Notes: a model not told the origin generated them from the sequence alone. 41,971 nt of DNA from Oceaniglobus ichthyenteri (GCF_003057885.1 NZ_QAGK01000019.1:1-41971); one strand, 5' to 3'; numbered from the stretch's first letter, positions 7,392-15,977 are shown. Translations and numbers: made by a program.

Positions 7392-8949
7392 CGGTCTTTC
7401 TCATGCGGCGGTAGTTAGCCGTCGCATTGGCCGCCAGAGCCCAGCTCCACGAAGCCAAGATGAGCGCCAGCAACATCCAGTCCCCAAAAAGCGCATATGG
7501 CGTAGGCGGCCGCGCAGAGGGAAGATCAGCGTCGACTATGCCCCTTTCCCCGGTATCGAGCCGCGCAACGATCTCTCCGTTCGCGTCGATGACGGCAGAG
7601 ATGCCCGTATTCGCGGCTCGGATGACAGGAAGGCCTTCCTCTACGGCGCGCATACGTGCGGAAGCCAGATGCTGCTCGGGTCCGATGCTGGTTCCAAACC
7701 AGGCATCGTTTGTCGCGTTAAAAATCCAGTCGGGTCGGAACAGGTCGTCGACCACATGGCCTGGGAAGATGATCTCATAGCAGATCGCCACGGCGACCAG
7801 CGGCACACCCGGAAGCGCAAGCGTTCGCAGGCCCGGTCCAGGCGTAAAATCGCCCAGCCCCGCTGTCAGCCGCTCGATCGGCAACCAGCCGCGGAATGGA
7901 GTGTATTCGCCAAAGGGCACGAGATGGTGTTTCGCGTATCCGGTCAGGATCTCACTGTTATCGTCAAAAGCCTGGACGGTGTTGAAATATCGGGTGCCAT
8001 CCTCACTCGGTACACGGTCCGGCACTCCGGTGAGCAGCACGCTGCCGTCCGGAAGCGCAGCCGCGATACGGGATCGCGCCTGGGCATCCTCATCGAGGAA
8101 ACCGGGAAAGGCAGTTTCCGGCCAGAGAAGAACGTCGAAATCGCCGGGCTGGGTTGAAAGCTCGATATAGCGCGCGAAGGTCGCCTCGCGGTTCTCGGGC
8201 GCCCATTTCTCCTCTTGGGGTACGTTGCCCTGAACGATGCGCAGGTCGACATCCGGTGGCTGTGGTGCATCCGACTGGAGGCGAAGCGTGCCGATGGCCC
8301 ACATCGTTACGATGCCGGCCAGCGGCATGAGCGAGATGATCAATCGTTGTCGCCCGACCGCCATGAGAGCCGCGCCGGGGAGTGCCGCTACGAACACGGT
8401 GAGAAAGCTTAGCCCATAACTTCCCACCCAGGCGGCGGGCTGGCGAAGGGCGGCGTAATCAACAAGAGCGTAGCCGGCGAGGTTCCACGGAAAACCTGTC
8501 AGAACGTGACCGCGCAACCACTCGGCCGCGGTCCATGAGGTCGCGAACAGGAGGCAGGCCAGGAGACTGCCCATGGCTCCGCGCCGCGCGATTTCGACGA
8601 AGAGCACGGCGGCAATGGCCGGGAAAATCGCGAGACCTGCGGACAATCCCGCGACGGCCGGGATCGCCAGCGCCCCGAAACGCTCGGCCTCGACGTAGAA
8701 ACTTTCCGCGATCCACGAAATCCCGAAACCGAACTGGCCGAGACCAAACGCCCAGCCGACGAGAAAAGCACGCCCGAAGGAGAGGTCGCGAAGACCGACA
8801 AACAACGCAGAATAGGCAACGGGAACAAGCAGGAGAATCGAGAAAGGCGGGAAGGTTAGAACGGTCAGCGCCCCGGCGGCGAAACCAAGCGTCATCCGCG
8901 AGAGCAGACGTTTGCGCAGAGCGAAGCAGTTCAGAATTACCGGCTTCAC
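7372..8949 (-). CDS. lnt: Apolipoprotein N-acyltransferase
   Basis: Lnt adds the third acyl chain to lipoproteins at the periplasmic face of the inner membrane. The 525-residue product has about six N-terminal membrane segments and a nitrilase-like domain with the triad Glu278 (WPETAF), Lys340 (AKHHLVPFGE) and Cys390 (ICYEIIFP). I chose the GTG at 8949, which overlaps the lspA stop by 4 bases (GTGA); the upstream extension of the frame lies inside lspA. It is the last gene of the ten-gene operon read from promoter P3. Carriage of both lspA and lnt on a plasmid is unusual, since chromosomal copies are essential and sufficient. A dedicated copy may raise lipoprotein processing during metal stress (inference). 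Confidence 0.93.
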   Translation of the reverse strand: MKPVILNCFALRKRLLSRMTLGFAAGALTVLTFPPFSILLLVPVAYSALFVGLRDLSFGRAFLVGWAFGLGQFGFGISWIAESFYVEAERFGALAIPAVAGLSAGLAIFPAIAAVLFVEIARRGAMGSLLACLLFATSWTAAEWLRGHVLTGFPWNLAGYALVDYAALRQPAAWVGSYGLSFLTVFVAALPGAALMAVGRQRLIISLMPLAGIVTMWAIGTLRLQSDAPQPPDVDLRIVQGNVPQEEKWAPENREATFARYIELSTQPGDFDVLLWPETAFPGFLDEDAQARSRIAAALPDGSVLLTGVPDRVPSEDGTRYFNTVQAFDDNSEILTGYAKHHLVPFGEYTPFRGWLPIERLTAGLGDFTPGPGLRTLALPGVPLVAVAICYEIIFPGHVVDDLFRPDWIFNATNDAWFGTSIGPEQHLASARMRAVEEGLPVIRAANTGISAVIDANGEIVARLDTGERGIVDADLPSARPPTPYALFGDWMLLALILASWSWALAANATANYRRMRKTVMHRCG

Positions 8950-9428
8950 GACTTGATCGGACGCCGCGCACTGATCCAGGGTGCGGCGAGCAAGAGCCCC
9001 ACGCCACTGACGACAAACACATCGGCCATGTTGAAGGCAGGCCAATGCGTTGAGTTGATGTAGAAATCCAGGAAGTCCGTTACAGCCCGATACCGCACAC
9101 GATCAAAGACATTGCCCAAGGCCCCACCGATGATCGCTCCGTAAGCGAGCGTTTCAACCGCATTTTCGGCGCGAAACAGCATAACCCCCAGCCAGCCGCA
9201 GATGGCAAGAGCGAGAGCTATGAGGCTCCACCATGGTGCGCCGCCAAGTAGTCCGAAAGTGACGCCATCATTGCGATAAAAGACAAGGTTAAAACCTGGA
9301 AACACGGCGATTCCAGTGCTTAAGGAGGCCGCATTCGCCACAACAATGGCTTTTGTGATCTGATCGATTACGAAAGCGGTAAGCGCCGCAAAAATACCGA
9401 TCACCGGAGATAGTTTATGCACTGGCAT
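8946..9428 (-). CDS. lspA: Lipoprotein signal peptidase (signal peptidase II)
   Basis: LspA removes signal peptides from prolipoproteins after diacylglyceryl transfer. The 160-residue product has four hydrophobic segments and the two conserved aspartate regions, GNVFDR and FNMADVF, that form the aspartyl protease site. The ATG at 9428 is 4 bases after the stop of the upstream ZIP gene and has GGGGTGA before it; an earlier in-frame ATG at 9449 lies inside that gene. LspA homologues also occur in lead and cadmium resistance clusters (the pbrC type of Cupriavidus), so this arrangement recalls known metal operons, with lnt added. Confidence 0.93.
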   Translation of the reverse strand: MPVHKLSPVIGIFAALTAFVIDQITKAIVVANAASLSTGIAVFPGFNLVFYRNDGVTFGLLGGAPWWSLIALALAICGWLGVMLFRAENAVETLAYGAIIGGALGNVFDRVRYRAVTDFLDFYINSTHWPAFNMADVFVVSGVGLLLAAPWISARRPIKS

Positions 9429-9432
9429 TGCG

Positions 9433-10215
9433 TCACCCCAACCAAACATCGAGAAAAAGCATCAAAACGAGCCCGACGGCCAAGCCGAGCGTTGCCTTGT
9501 TCTGATGGCCGCTGCGATGGGTTTCGGGGATGATTTCGTGGCTGATGACATAGAGCATGGCGCCTGCGGCAAAGGCCAAGCCCCATGGCAGCAGCGGTTC
9601 CGACAGTGTGATGATGCCCGCCCCGAGCAAACCGCCAATCGGCTCGACCATGCCCGTTAGCGCGGCGATGCCCCATGCGCGCAGCTTCGGATATCCTTCG
9701 CCCAACAGGGATACCGCGACGGCCAGCCCTTCAGGCGCATTCTGAAGCCCGATGCCGATAGCGAGTGGCAGACCGCCCTCCATACCTCCGGAACCGAAGC
9801 CAACTCCGACCGCGAGGCCTTCGGGGAAGTTGTGGATCGTGATCGCGATGATGAACAGCCAGACCCGCCGTAAGGACGCCGCTTCGGGCCCTTCGCGTCC
9901 CGTTCTGAAATGCTCGTGCGGCAGCCTTTCATTCATCAATGCAACGGCCCCCATGCCCAAAAGGATCGAGACGCAAACGATGGCCGCAGGCATCGCGCCG
10001 TTTTCGAACATCGGCTCCGCCGCATCCAATGCCGGGATGATCAGAGAAAAGAACGAGGCTGAGAGCATGACGCCGGCAGCGAAGCCGAGCGACAGATCGC
10101 GCGTCGCCCGCGACGGGATGCGCCCGAACAGCACGGGAATTGCTCCGACTGCCGTGAGCGATCCGGCGGCAAGGCTTCCGAGAAAGCCGAGCATTATCGG
10201 AGACAGGTTTTCCAT
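9433..10215 (-). CDS. ZIP-family divalent metal transporter (ZupT/GufA-like)
   Basis: The 260-residue membrane protein has eight predicted transmembrane segments and both ZIP core motifs, HNFPEGLAVG in TM4 and QNAPEGLAVA in TM5, whose His, Asn and Glu residues bind the metal. ZIP proteins usually bring Zn, Fe or Mn into the cytoplasm. Its presence in an operon otherwise linked to metal defence is therefore odd: it could rebalance essential zinc while ZntA and CDF pumps expel metal, or work as a facilitator in either direction. It lies between a DUF411 gene (12 bases upstream) and lspA. Confidence 0.9.
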   Translation of the reverse strand: MENLSPIMLGFLGSLAAGSLTAVGAIPVLFGRIPSRATRDLSLGFAAGVMLSASFFSLIIPALDAAEPMFENGAMPAAIVCVSILLGMGAVALMNERLPHEHFRTGREGPEAASLRRVWLFIIAITIHNFPEGLAVGVGFGSGGMEGGLPLAIGIGLQNAPEGLAVAVSLLGEGYPKLRAWGIAALTGMVEPIGGLLGAGIITLSEPLLPWGLAFAAGAMLYVISHEIIPETHRSGHQNKATLGLAVGLVLMLFLDVWLG

Positions 10216-10227
10216 AAGCGGGCCAGA

Positions 10228-10683
10228 TTATCCTTCGGCGTAGCTTGAAAAGACTTCGGTCGACCCGTCCTCGCGGATGAGGAAGACATCATAAGCTTCA
10301 CGGTTTTCTTCCGGCCCCATGCCGGGCGAGCCATAGGGCATTCCCGGAACGGCGAGGCCGACGGCGTCCGGGCGTTCCTCAAGAAGGCGGCGGATATCAG
10401 CGGCCGGGACATGGCCTTCAATCACGTAGCCCTCTATGAGCGCGGTATGGCAGGAGACCATGCGCTGCGGCACGCCGTTGTCGAGCTTGAAACGAACCAG
10501 CGACCCGCCAAACATGTTCTCGCCCGTCGGCGCGAATCCGTTTTCCTCGAGATGGTTCATCCAGGACAGGCAGCAGCCGCATCCGTTGGTCTTGCGGACG
10601 TCTATCGCTGTTGCCTCTGCGAGGGCCTGGGCCGCCGGGAACAGGGCGAGCGCGATGGTCAGAGCTTGGGTCATGCGTTTCAT
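10228..10683 (-). CDS. DUF411 periplasmic metal-binding protein
   Basis: After a signal peptide ending near residue 22, the 151-residue protein shows the DUF411 features: NGCGCC (Cys35, Cys37, Cys38), SCHTA (Cys78-His79) and GHVPA. DUF411 proteins are found in copper and silver resistance clusters and are thought to bind metal in the periplasm through these Cys and His residues. The gene is 3 bases downstream of the M23 peptidase gene in the P3 operon. With PCuAC and two SCO1 proteins it makes four likely periplasmic copper-handling proteins in one transcript. Confidence 0.88.
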   Translation of the reverse strand: MKRMTQALTIALALFPAAQALAEATAIDVRKTNGCGCCLSWMNHLEENGFAPTGENMFGGSLVRFKLDNGVPQRMVSCHTALIEGYVIEGHVPAADIRRLLEERPDAVGLAVPGMPYGSPGMGPEENREAYDVFLIREDGSTEVFSSYAEG

Positions 10684-10686
10684 GGG

Positions 10687-12060
10687 TCAGAGCCTTTCGG
10701 TTGTCGTCTGGGCAATTTCGCTGTCAAGGTTTTCAGTCAGAAGCGCGCGCGCCTCGGTCAGACGCAACAGCGCGGCGGTATCATCCACCTCTTTCTCTGC
10801 GGCTTCTGCGAGCCGGTCGTCAGAGAGAGGGTCAGTCGGACGCCCATCTACGAGGACTTCGTAGTGCAGGTTGGGACCTGTCGCTGTGCCGGTTGCGCCA
10901 ACGCGGCCGATCACATCTCCCGCCGCCACGCGTTGGCCCTGTGATAGGCCCTCCGGCACGGCGCTGAGATGCGCGTAGCGCGTCATGGTCTCGGAGCCGT
11001 GGGAGATTTCGACCACGCGTCCATAGCCGCCTCGCCAGCCGATGAAGCTGACCCGGCCCGGTGCCGTCGTCCGTACCGGCGTCCCGCTTGCCGCGGCAAA
11101 ATCGACGCCGGTGTGCATCCGGACGTTTCCGTAGACCGGATGTGTGCGGCGCCCGAACACCGAGCTGAGGCGCGCGCCCTCGACCGGCTGTGCAAAGACG
11201 CGAAGCACCTCGCCATCGACGTAGATCGTCGCCTGACCGCTGCCGTCGTCCGGCCAAACGATCTCGTAAAGCGAATCGCCGATTTCCAGTGCGGCGAAGG
11301 CGAGGTCCGGCTGTCCGATCTTGTCATCGCCGACGCGCGTCTCGCGCCAGAGAAGCCTTAGTGTCTCGCCTCCAGCCATCTCACGGCGGAAATCCACGGT
11401 TCCACCCAGCATTTGCGCAAGGTCCACGGCAAATCGGGCGGGGATGCCGGCATTGTCGAGTGCCGCGAAGATCGAGGTGTCGATCACGGCCTCCCCAGCA
11501 AGGGTTACGATCTCCGGATCCGGCGCCACGACCTGCGTGGACACCTGCTCGCCAAAAAGCACCTCGATCCGCACCCCGTCCTCGACGGCGAGCGAGACGG
11601 TGCGGGGGCTGCCATCCATAGTCGAAACAACAGTGACCGAATTCCCCGGCCGCAACCGTCGCAGATCGTATTCCGCGCCAAGCGCAAGGGCGACTTCCGC
11701 CCGGTCGGCTCCCGCAAGACCGGCTTCGGAAAGCAAGGAGTCGAGCGTTTCACCAGAAGATATGTCGCGAGACCAAGTCAACAGGGGCGGTTCGATCGCC
11801 TGCATCGGCCTGTCAACAACAGCGGCCTGCAGCAGGGGCAAGGGGCCGAGGCGGGGTGTATCTTCCGCCCACGCCGTAGCTGGCAGCGACAACGGAATAT
11901 CCAGGCTCCGGGGAGCTTCAGGACGCTGGGGCATCCAGCTACCTGCCTGGGCAAGTTCTGGCGGCACGGGTTCTTTCGACAGAACATCGAAGAATGCGAT
12001 AGCCGCCCCCGAAACGGTCCCCGCAAGCGCGACACCTGCCGCAAAAGTTCTGAGCCTCAT
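10687..12060 (-). CDS. M23-family peptidoglycan endopeptidase (MepM-like)
   Basis: This 457-residue protein has an N-terminal membrane anchor or signal sequence (residues 5-25), a long middle region resembling the LysM/OapA-like part of MepM, and a C-terminal M23 zinc peptidase domain. The zinc ligands are His316 and Asp320 in HTGVDFAA and His399 in GPNLHYEV, with His364 as the further catalytic His. Such enzymes cut peptide cross-links in peptidoglycan and allow wall expansion. The start overlaps the SCO1 stop by 4 bases, so it belongs to the P3 operon. Its co-expression with two L,D-transpeptidases from sister promoters points to wall remodelling under metal stress. Confidence 0.9.
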   Translation of the reverse strand: MRLRTFAAGVALAGTVSGAAIAFFDVLSKEPVPPELAQAGSWMPQRPEAPRSLDIPLSLPATAWAEDTPRLGPLPLLQAAVVDRPMQAIEPPLLTWSRDISSGETLDSLLSEAGLAGADRAEVALALGAEYDLRRLRPGNSVTVVSTMDGSPRTVSLAVEDGVRIEVLFGEQVSTQVVAPDPEIVTLAGEAVIDTSIFAALDNAGIPARFAVDLAQMLGGTVDFRREMAGGETLRLLWRETRVGDDKIGQPDLAFAALEIGDSLYEIVWPDDGSGQATIYVDGEVLRVFAQPVEGARLSSVFGRRTHPVYGNVRMHTGVDFAAASGTPVRTTAPGRVSFIGWRGGYGRVVEISHGSETMTRYAHLSAVPEGLSQGQRVAAGDVIGRVGATGTATGPNLHYEVLVDGRPTDPLSDDRLAEAAEKEVDDTAALLRLTEARALLTENLDSEIAQTTTERL

Positions 12061-12683
12061 GTCGCTCCCTCCGTTTCTTCTTCCAACGCGCGGCGGATCT
12101 TCGGTACCGCGAATTCCCTCGGTTCATGATAGTCAATCATGGTGACGAACCGTCCAGCGGCACCGAACAGGAAGACGCTGGCCGTGTGGTTCATCGTGTA
12201 GTCGCCGCCTTCCGTGGGCACCCGCTCGTAGGCAGCGCGGAAGCCGTCCGCGATGCGCGCAATCTGCCCCTCCGGTCCCGTCCAGCCGCGGATCGCTGGG
12301 TGGAAATAACTGACATATTCTGCCATCGCCTCGACGGTATCGCGCTCGGGATCGACCGTGATGAAAACCACGTTCAGCTGTTTGGCTTCGTCTCCTAAAT
12401 CGTCGAGCCAACCTGAAATGTCCGAGAGCGTGGTCGGGCAGACATCGGGGCAGTAAGTGAAACCGAAGAACGCCATCGTCGGTCGCCCGATCAGGGTTTC
12501 CGGCCCGACCTCGTTGCCTTCATGGTCAGTCAGGCGGAAATCCATCTCGGTCAGAGCCATAGGCCGCTGCTCAATAGGTTCGGGCGCACCGGGTCCGTCG
12601 ACCCGCCACCAACCGACGAAGAGCGTCAAGGCAATTGCACCGGCACCGGCCGCGCCGTATCCTGCGATCGTCCTTCGTCGCAT
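12057..12683 (-). CDS. SCO1/SenC-family copper chaperone (second copy)
   Basis: SCO1 proteins are membrane-anchored thioredoxin-like copper chaperones that help to build the CuA centre of cytochrome oxidase or carry out thiol redox work. The 208-residue product has an N-terminal membrane segment (about 9-25), the copper site YCPDVCP (Cys78, Cys82) and the distal His166 in MNHTASVFLF. It is clearly different in sequence from the SCO1 at 14258, so the two are paralogues. Its start overlaps the PCuAC stop by one base. PCuAC and SCO1 are often paired in copper delivery to oxidases. Confidence 0.92.
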   Translation of the reverse strand: MRRRTIAGYGAAGAGAIALTLFVGWWRVDGPGAPEPIEQRPMALTEMDFRLTDHEGNEVGPETLIGRPTMAFFGFTYCPDVCPTTLSDISGWLDDLGDEAKQLNVVFITVDPERDTVEAMAEYVSYFHPAIRGWTGPEGQIARIADGFRAAYERVPTEGGDYTMNHTASVFLFGAAGRFVTMIDYHEPREFAVPKIRRALEEETEGAT

Positions 12684-13150
12684 TAGTCTTCCGGTCCGCG
12701 TGCGGCGATGCCAAGGATCGGCACCTCGACTGTCACCTCGCCCCCGTCGACAAAAAGTAGGGTCAGCGGAAAGGTTTCCCCTTCCGTCATGGGTTGTTGT
12801 AGCCGCATCAACATCGCGTGGAGGCCGCCCGGCTCAAGCGCGACGCTCTCGCCCGGGGCGATCGCGATCTCACCTGCCGCGCTCATGGAACTCACACCTT
12901 CGGCATTGGTCTTCGTCTCGTGGATCTCGGGCATCATCGCGAGGGGTGTTGAAAGACCAATCAGCGTCACCGGCTCGTCGCCAGTGTTGCGGATCGTCAT
13001 GTAGACGGCCCCGGGGCGGTTCATCCCTATGGAGGCGCGGGACCAGGCGCTTTCGACGACGACATCCACGGGTCCGGCTAGTGCGGGTACTGAGAGCCCT
13101 CCAAAGGTCAAGAGCGCGGCCAGTGTGCCCGTCATAATAATCTTTTTCAT
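12683..13150 (-). CDS. Periplasmic copper chaperone PCuAC
   Basis: The 155-residue secreted protein has a signal peptide ending at ALA-G (residue 25/26) and a cupredoxin-like fold. The copper ligands of the family appear as His77 and Met89, then His111 and Met113 (GGLHAMLM), with 21 residues between Met89 and His111 as in the family pattern. PCuAC hands Cu(I) to SCO1 or directly to cytochrome oxidase, and can also protect against copper. It lies between dsbA-like and SCO1 genes in the P3 operon. Confidence 0.92.
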   Translation of the reverse strand: MKKIIMTGTLAALLTFGGLSVPALAGPVDVVVESAWSRASIGMNRPGAVYMTIRNTGDEPVTLIGLSTPLAMMPEIHETKTNAEGVSSMSAAGEIAIAPGESVALEPGGLHAMLMRLQQPMTEGETFPLTLLFVDGGEVTVEVPILGIAARGPED

Positions 13151-13173
13151 CGTTTTGGTCCTGCCTTTTCCAT

Positions 13174-13833
13174 TCAGCTTTGCACGGCGGCAACTTCCGC
13201 GGCCACTAATCGACGCAGTTCTGCCTCCCCGAATGGATCGAGCGACTTGCCGTTTACAAAGAAAGTAGGAGTCTGGCGAACTCCCACGGTTTCGACGTCC
13301 GCACGATCCTGATTCAGGATCGCAACGACATCCGGTGCCAGCATTTGCGTGCGCGCGGCCTCTGCATCGAGTCCGGCAGTGGCGGCGATCTGGAGGATCA
13401 GACCGGGCTCAGGCGCGCCGTGCGACGCCCATCTCGGCTGATCCCGCAGAACGGCTTCGAGCACCGGCTCGTAAACGCCTTGCATGCGTGCTGCCTCGAG
13501 CACGCGGATCGCTTCCTCGGATGCCTCGCCATGAAACGCGGTGTAGCGGACAACGACGCGGACGGCATCTCCATGCTGTGCCATGATGTCCTTCACGATC
13601 GGATGGAAGGCGCGGCAAGCCTCGCAGGCCGGGTCAAAGAATTCGACAATCGTGACGGGCGCGTCGGCAGGTCCGAGGATGGGCGAGTAAGAGCGGATCA
13701 TCGCGTCCGCGAGTTCCGGCGCAACGGTTTTTGCTTCGGCCGCGGGGCCGGGGCGAGTCGCGTACCAAGTGGCTCCGCCGAAACCGGCAACGCCGAGGGC
13801 GAGAACGGACAGGATTAAGCCGCGTCGATTCAT
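13174..13833 (-). CDS. DsbA-family thiol oxidoreductase
   Basis: The 219-residue protein starts with a twin-arginine-like or Sec signal anchor (MNRRGLILSV plus a hydrophobic stretch) and contains a thioredoxin-fold active site FFDPACEAC (Cys70, Cys73) and a cis-proline loop RQTPTFFVNG. DsbA-like enzymes form or shuffle disulfides in periplasmic proteins. The CEAC site differs from the CPHC of classical DsbA and is closer to the DsbA/DsbG-like 'DSBA oxidoreductase' group. The start overlaps the dsbB-like gene by 4 bases, so the two form an oxidising pair. This pair may repair or preserve the many cysteine-bearing copper proteins of the same operon (inference). Confidence 0.9.
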   Translation of the reverse strand: MNRRGLILSVLALGVAGFGGATWYATRPGPAAEAKTVAPELADAMIRSYSPILGPADAPVTIVEFFDPACEACRAFHPIVKDIMAQHGDAVRVVVRYTAFHGEASEEAIRVLEAARMQGVYEPVLEAVLRDQPRWASHGAPEPGLILQIAATAGLDAEAARTQMLAPDVVAILNQDRADVETVGVRQTPTFFVNGKSLDPFGEAELRRLVAAEVAAVQS

Positions 13834-14252
13834 GTTTGTGTTTCCTTCAATGAAAGTGCCGACAGGAACCCGATCAGTGCGAAGGCGACCAGCGCCATCA
13901 GCGGGATCGGAATGCCGAAGACCAATTGGTTATCATCGGTGCAAGAGGGGCCGGTGGCCGTGCAGGGCTGGATGCGTTCGGGGATCAGGCCCGCGTAGAG
14001 GCCCATGTGCCACAGGGCGACCACGCCACCACCAAGCGCCAGAGCGATGCCATAGCGCCCGACGCTGCCGTCTCGCCACCAAAGGCCGAGGCCGAGAATG
14101 ATCGCGAGCGGGAACATGAAGGCGCGCTGGAACCAGCACAGCACGCAGGGTGTCTGCCCCATCACTTCGCCGATGAAAAGTACAGCAAGCGAGGCGACGA
14201 GGGCAACGATCCATGCCAGCCCGAGGGCGGTTTCTGCGGGTACGCGGTTCAT
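13830..14252 (-). CDS. DsbB-family disulfide bond formation protein
   Basis: The 140-residue membrane protein has four hydrophobic segments and two periplasmic cysteine pairs, CVLC (Cys36, Cys39) after TM1 and Cys97/Cys104 in the second loop, as in DsbB. DsbB reoxidises its DsbA partner and passes electrons to quinone. It is 4 bases overlapped with the downstream DsbA-like gene and follows a SCO1 gene by 5 bases. Confidence 0.9.
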   Translation of the reverse strand: MNRVPAETALGLAWIVALVASLAVLFIGEVMGQTPCVLCWFQRAFMFPLAIILGLGLWWRDGSVGRYGIALALGGGVVALWHMGLYAGLIPERIQPCTATGPSCTDDNQLVFGIPIPLMALVAFALIGFLSALSLKETQT

Positions 14253-14257
14253 GTCGG

Positions 14258-14860
14258 TCAGATCCTCTCTTCCAGATCGGCGAGAATCTCTTCAGCGGAC
14301 GTGCCATAGGGCCATGAGTCTGCAAAGCCTGCCTCGGGATCGAATAGAAACAGATGTGACGTGTGGCCCATTGTGTAGCCATCCGGAGCTGTAGCCTCTT
14401 CGATGCGTTCAAAGAAGATCGGAAACGTTTCGGATGTAGCGGCGATCTGTTCGGGCGTACCTGTCAGCCCGATGATGTTCGCATCGAACAGCGGAACGAA
14501 TTCGGCGAGTGCCATGGGCGTGTCCCGTTCGGGGTCGATGGTTATGAAAATCGGCTGGACCCTCGCGGCATTGTCGCCCAGACCGTCCATCACCGCCGCG
14601 ACCTCAGACAGTGTCGTCGGGCAGACATCGGGGCAGTTGCTGAAGCCGAAAAATACCAACATCCAACGCCCCGAAAAGTCTTCTTCCGTGCGAACCACAC
14701 CTTGGTGGTCCGTCAATTCGAATGCAGCGACAAACGCTGGATCGTTGTCGGTTCGGGCGCGGTCAGCGCGATAGTCCGACCAGAGCAAAAGCCATACGAA
14801 GGCAAGCGACGCGACGCCTGCCAAAACCCAAAGAAATTTCTGTGCCGATGTAAGGGACAA
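14258..14860 (-). CDS. SCO1/SenC-family copper chaperone (first gene of the operon)
   Basis: The 200-residue product has one N-terminal membrane segment (about 8-27), a CPDVC copper site (Cys76, Cys80) and His166 in MGHTSHLFLF. The role is as for other SCO1 proteins: copper delivery to oxidase or thiol-disulfide exchange on the periplasmic side. The start is TTG at 14860; no ATG is available without losing the membrane anchor. It is about 30 bases downstream of the transcription start expected from MerR-type promoter P3, and the following genes overlap or nearly touch down to lnt at 7372. Confidence 0.92.
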   Translation of the reverse strand: MSLTSAQKFLWVLAGVASLAFVWLLLWSDYRADRARTDNDPAFVAAFELTDHQGVVRTEEDFSGRWMLVFFGFSNCPDVCPTTLSEVAAVMDGLGDNAARVQPIFITIDPERDTPMALAEFVPLFDANIIGLTGTPEQIAATSETFPIFFERIEEATAPDGYTMGHTSHLFLFDPEAGFADSWPYGTSAEEILADLEERI

Positions 14861-14896
14861 ACCTGCGCGCCTGATTTTGATTCTTGATTATTGTCG

Positions 14897-14927
14897 CGTT
14901 TACATCCTCTAGCTACTAGAGGTTCAA
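14897..14927 (-). promoter_or_regulatory. MerR-type promoter P3 (19-bp spacer), for the ten-gene operon
   Basis: On the minus strand TTGAAC (14927-14922) and TAAACG (14902-14897) flank a 19-base spacer with the strong dyad CCTCTAG/CTAGAGG. This is the best dyad of the four. It lies between the divergent operon and the MerR gene, the classical location of a MerR operator, and probably also affects merR transcription. Confidence 0.8.
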
Positions 14928-14976
14928 GCGCGAAATCACGTTGTGGCTTAAACTCACGCGTCTGTGAATCCGGCAC

Positions 14977-15005
14977 TTGTCTATTGAGGCGGCAAAACCT
15001 ACACA
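14977..15005 (+). promoter_or_regulatory. Possible merR promoter
   Basis: TTGTCT (14977-14982) and TACACA (15000-15005) are 17 bases apart, an ordinary sigma-70 spacing, 27 bases before the merR start. It is separate from the long-spacer promoter P3 on the other strand. Confidence 0.35.
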
Positions 15006-15031
15006 GACTGTAACTTTTCATGGAGGCGAAG

Positions 15032-15460
15032 ATGCTCACGATCGGCACTCTGTCAAAGAAGACCGGCACAAAGGTGCAGACCATTCGGTACTACGAGCAG
15101 ATCGGGCTCATGCCCGAACCTGGCCGGACTGAAGGCGGACAGAGGCGCTATGACAATGCACAGCTCGACCGACTGTCCTTCATCCGCCATTCGCGACAAC
15201 TCGGCTTCTCGCTTGATGCGATCCGCGAGCTGCTCGACCTCAGCGACCAGCCCAATCGGCCCTGCGAAGAAGTCGACGCGATTGCGCGTCGCCAGCTAAA
15301 GCAGGTGGAGCAGCGCATGGCCCGTCTGAAGGCGCTGCGCACCGAACTGAAACGCATGGTTCACGAATGCAGCGGTGGACGTACCGCCGATTGCAAGGTG
15401 CTTGAGGTGTTGCGGGATCATTCCGAATGTTTGACCGAACACGACGAGATCGGTGCCTGA
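15032..15460 (+). CDS. MerR-family metal-responsive activator (ZntR/CadR/PbrR-like)
   Basis: The 142-residue protein has the MerR winged-helix domain at its N-terminus ([20 protein letters not shown]) and a dimerisation helix. Its metal site has Cys78 (RPCEEVD), then Cys113, Cys121 and Cys133 in the C-terminal loop [11 protein letters not shown] and HSEC. This cysteine layout matches sensors of Zn, Cd, Pb or Hg rather than copper-type CueR. I chose the ATG at 15032, which follows GGAGG by 5 bases; an ATG at 15020 adds four residues. It diverges from the ten-gene operon at P3 and is the only intact MerR gene on the plasmid, so it is the likely controller of all four long-spacer promoters. The inducing metal cannot be read from sequence. 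Confidence 0.92.
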   Translation: MLTIGTLSKKTGTKVQTIRYYEQIGLMPEPGRTEGGQRRYDNAQLDRLSFIRHSRQLGFSLDAIRELLDLSDQPNRPCEEVDAIARRQLKQVEQRMARLKALRTELKRMVHECSGGRTADCKVLEVLRDHSECLTEHDEIGA

Positions 15461-15461
15461 G

Positions 15462-15779
15462 ATGCCTGCCGCGCTTGCCTATCCGCTTGCGGCCTTGGCC
15501 GAGATCGCCGGGTGTTTCGCGATCTGGAGTTGGTGGCGCCTCGGCGCATCCGCGGCCTGGCTCGTACCCGGTATTGTAGCCTTGGTGGTATTCGGGTGGC
15601 TTCTGGCGCAAGTCGAAACGGTTGCTGCGGGCCGCGCGTTTGCCGCCTATGGCGGAGTCTACATTGCGGCTTCGATACTGTGGATGTGGCTTGCAGAGGG
15701 TCACAGACCGGACAGGTGGGATACGCTTGGCACAGCCGTTTGCTTGCTCGGCGCAGCTATAATACTGGCCGCGCCATGA
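15462..15779 (+). CDS. YnfA family (UPF0060) small membrane protein
   Basis: This 105-residue protein has four transmembrane segments and matches the YnfA pattern, with EIAGCF near the N-terminus and [11 protein letters not shown] in the third segment. YnfA proteins belong to the drug/metabolite transporter superfamily and resemble small multidrug-resistance exporters; substrates are uncertain. The ATG at 15462 aligns with the usual family start. A GTG at 15453 would overlap merR. It follows the merR stop immediately and is probably co-transcribed with it. Confidence 0.85.
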   Translation: MPAALAYPLAALAEIAGCFAIWSWWRLGASAAWLVPGIVALVVFGWLLAQVETVAAGRAFAAYGGVYIAASILWMWLAEGHRPDRWDTLGTAVCLLGAAIILAAP

Positions 15780-15811
15780 ACCAATTGAACTTTATGGTTT
15801 GAACTTGAAAC

Positions 15812-15872
15812 CGTCTCAAATCGCGATCTCATCGCCCCATAAAAAGGGCTATACTCTACTTTGGTTGAGACG
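15812..15872. repeat. Spaced inverted repeat in the ynfA-CDF gap
   Basis: CGTCTCAA (15812-15819) and TTGAGACG (15865-15872) are perfect complements 45 bases apart. Between them lies a TATACT hexamer (15850-15855) that could be a -10 box for the next gene, though no convincing -35 box fits. Confidence 0.3.
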
Positions 15873-15977
15873 CCTGACTGACAGCTCCCGGCGGTCGTAA
15901 ATGGAACTGACCATTATTAATCAATCCGGAACTCTGATCTGCCCGAGAGGTTGAAGGATCATAGTCGACCAAGCGGA

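Noticed and set aside
15812-15872. The 8-base spaced inverted repeat as an IS end or terminator
   Set aside because: The arms are short, 45 bases apart and lack a transposase or T-run nearby, so I list it only as a repeat.
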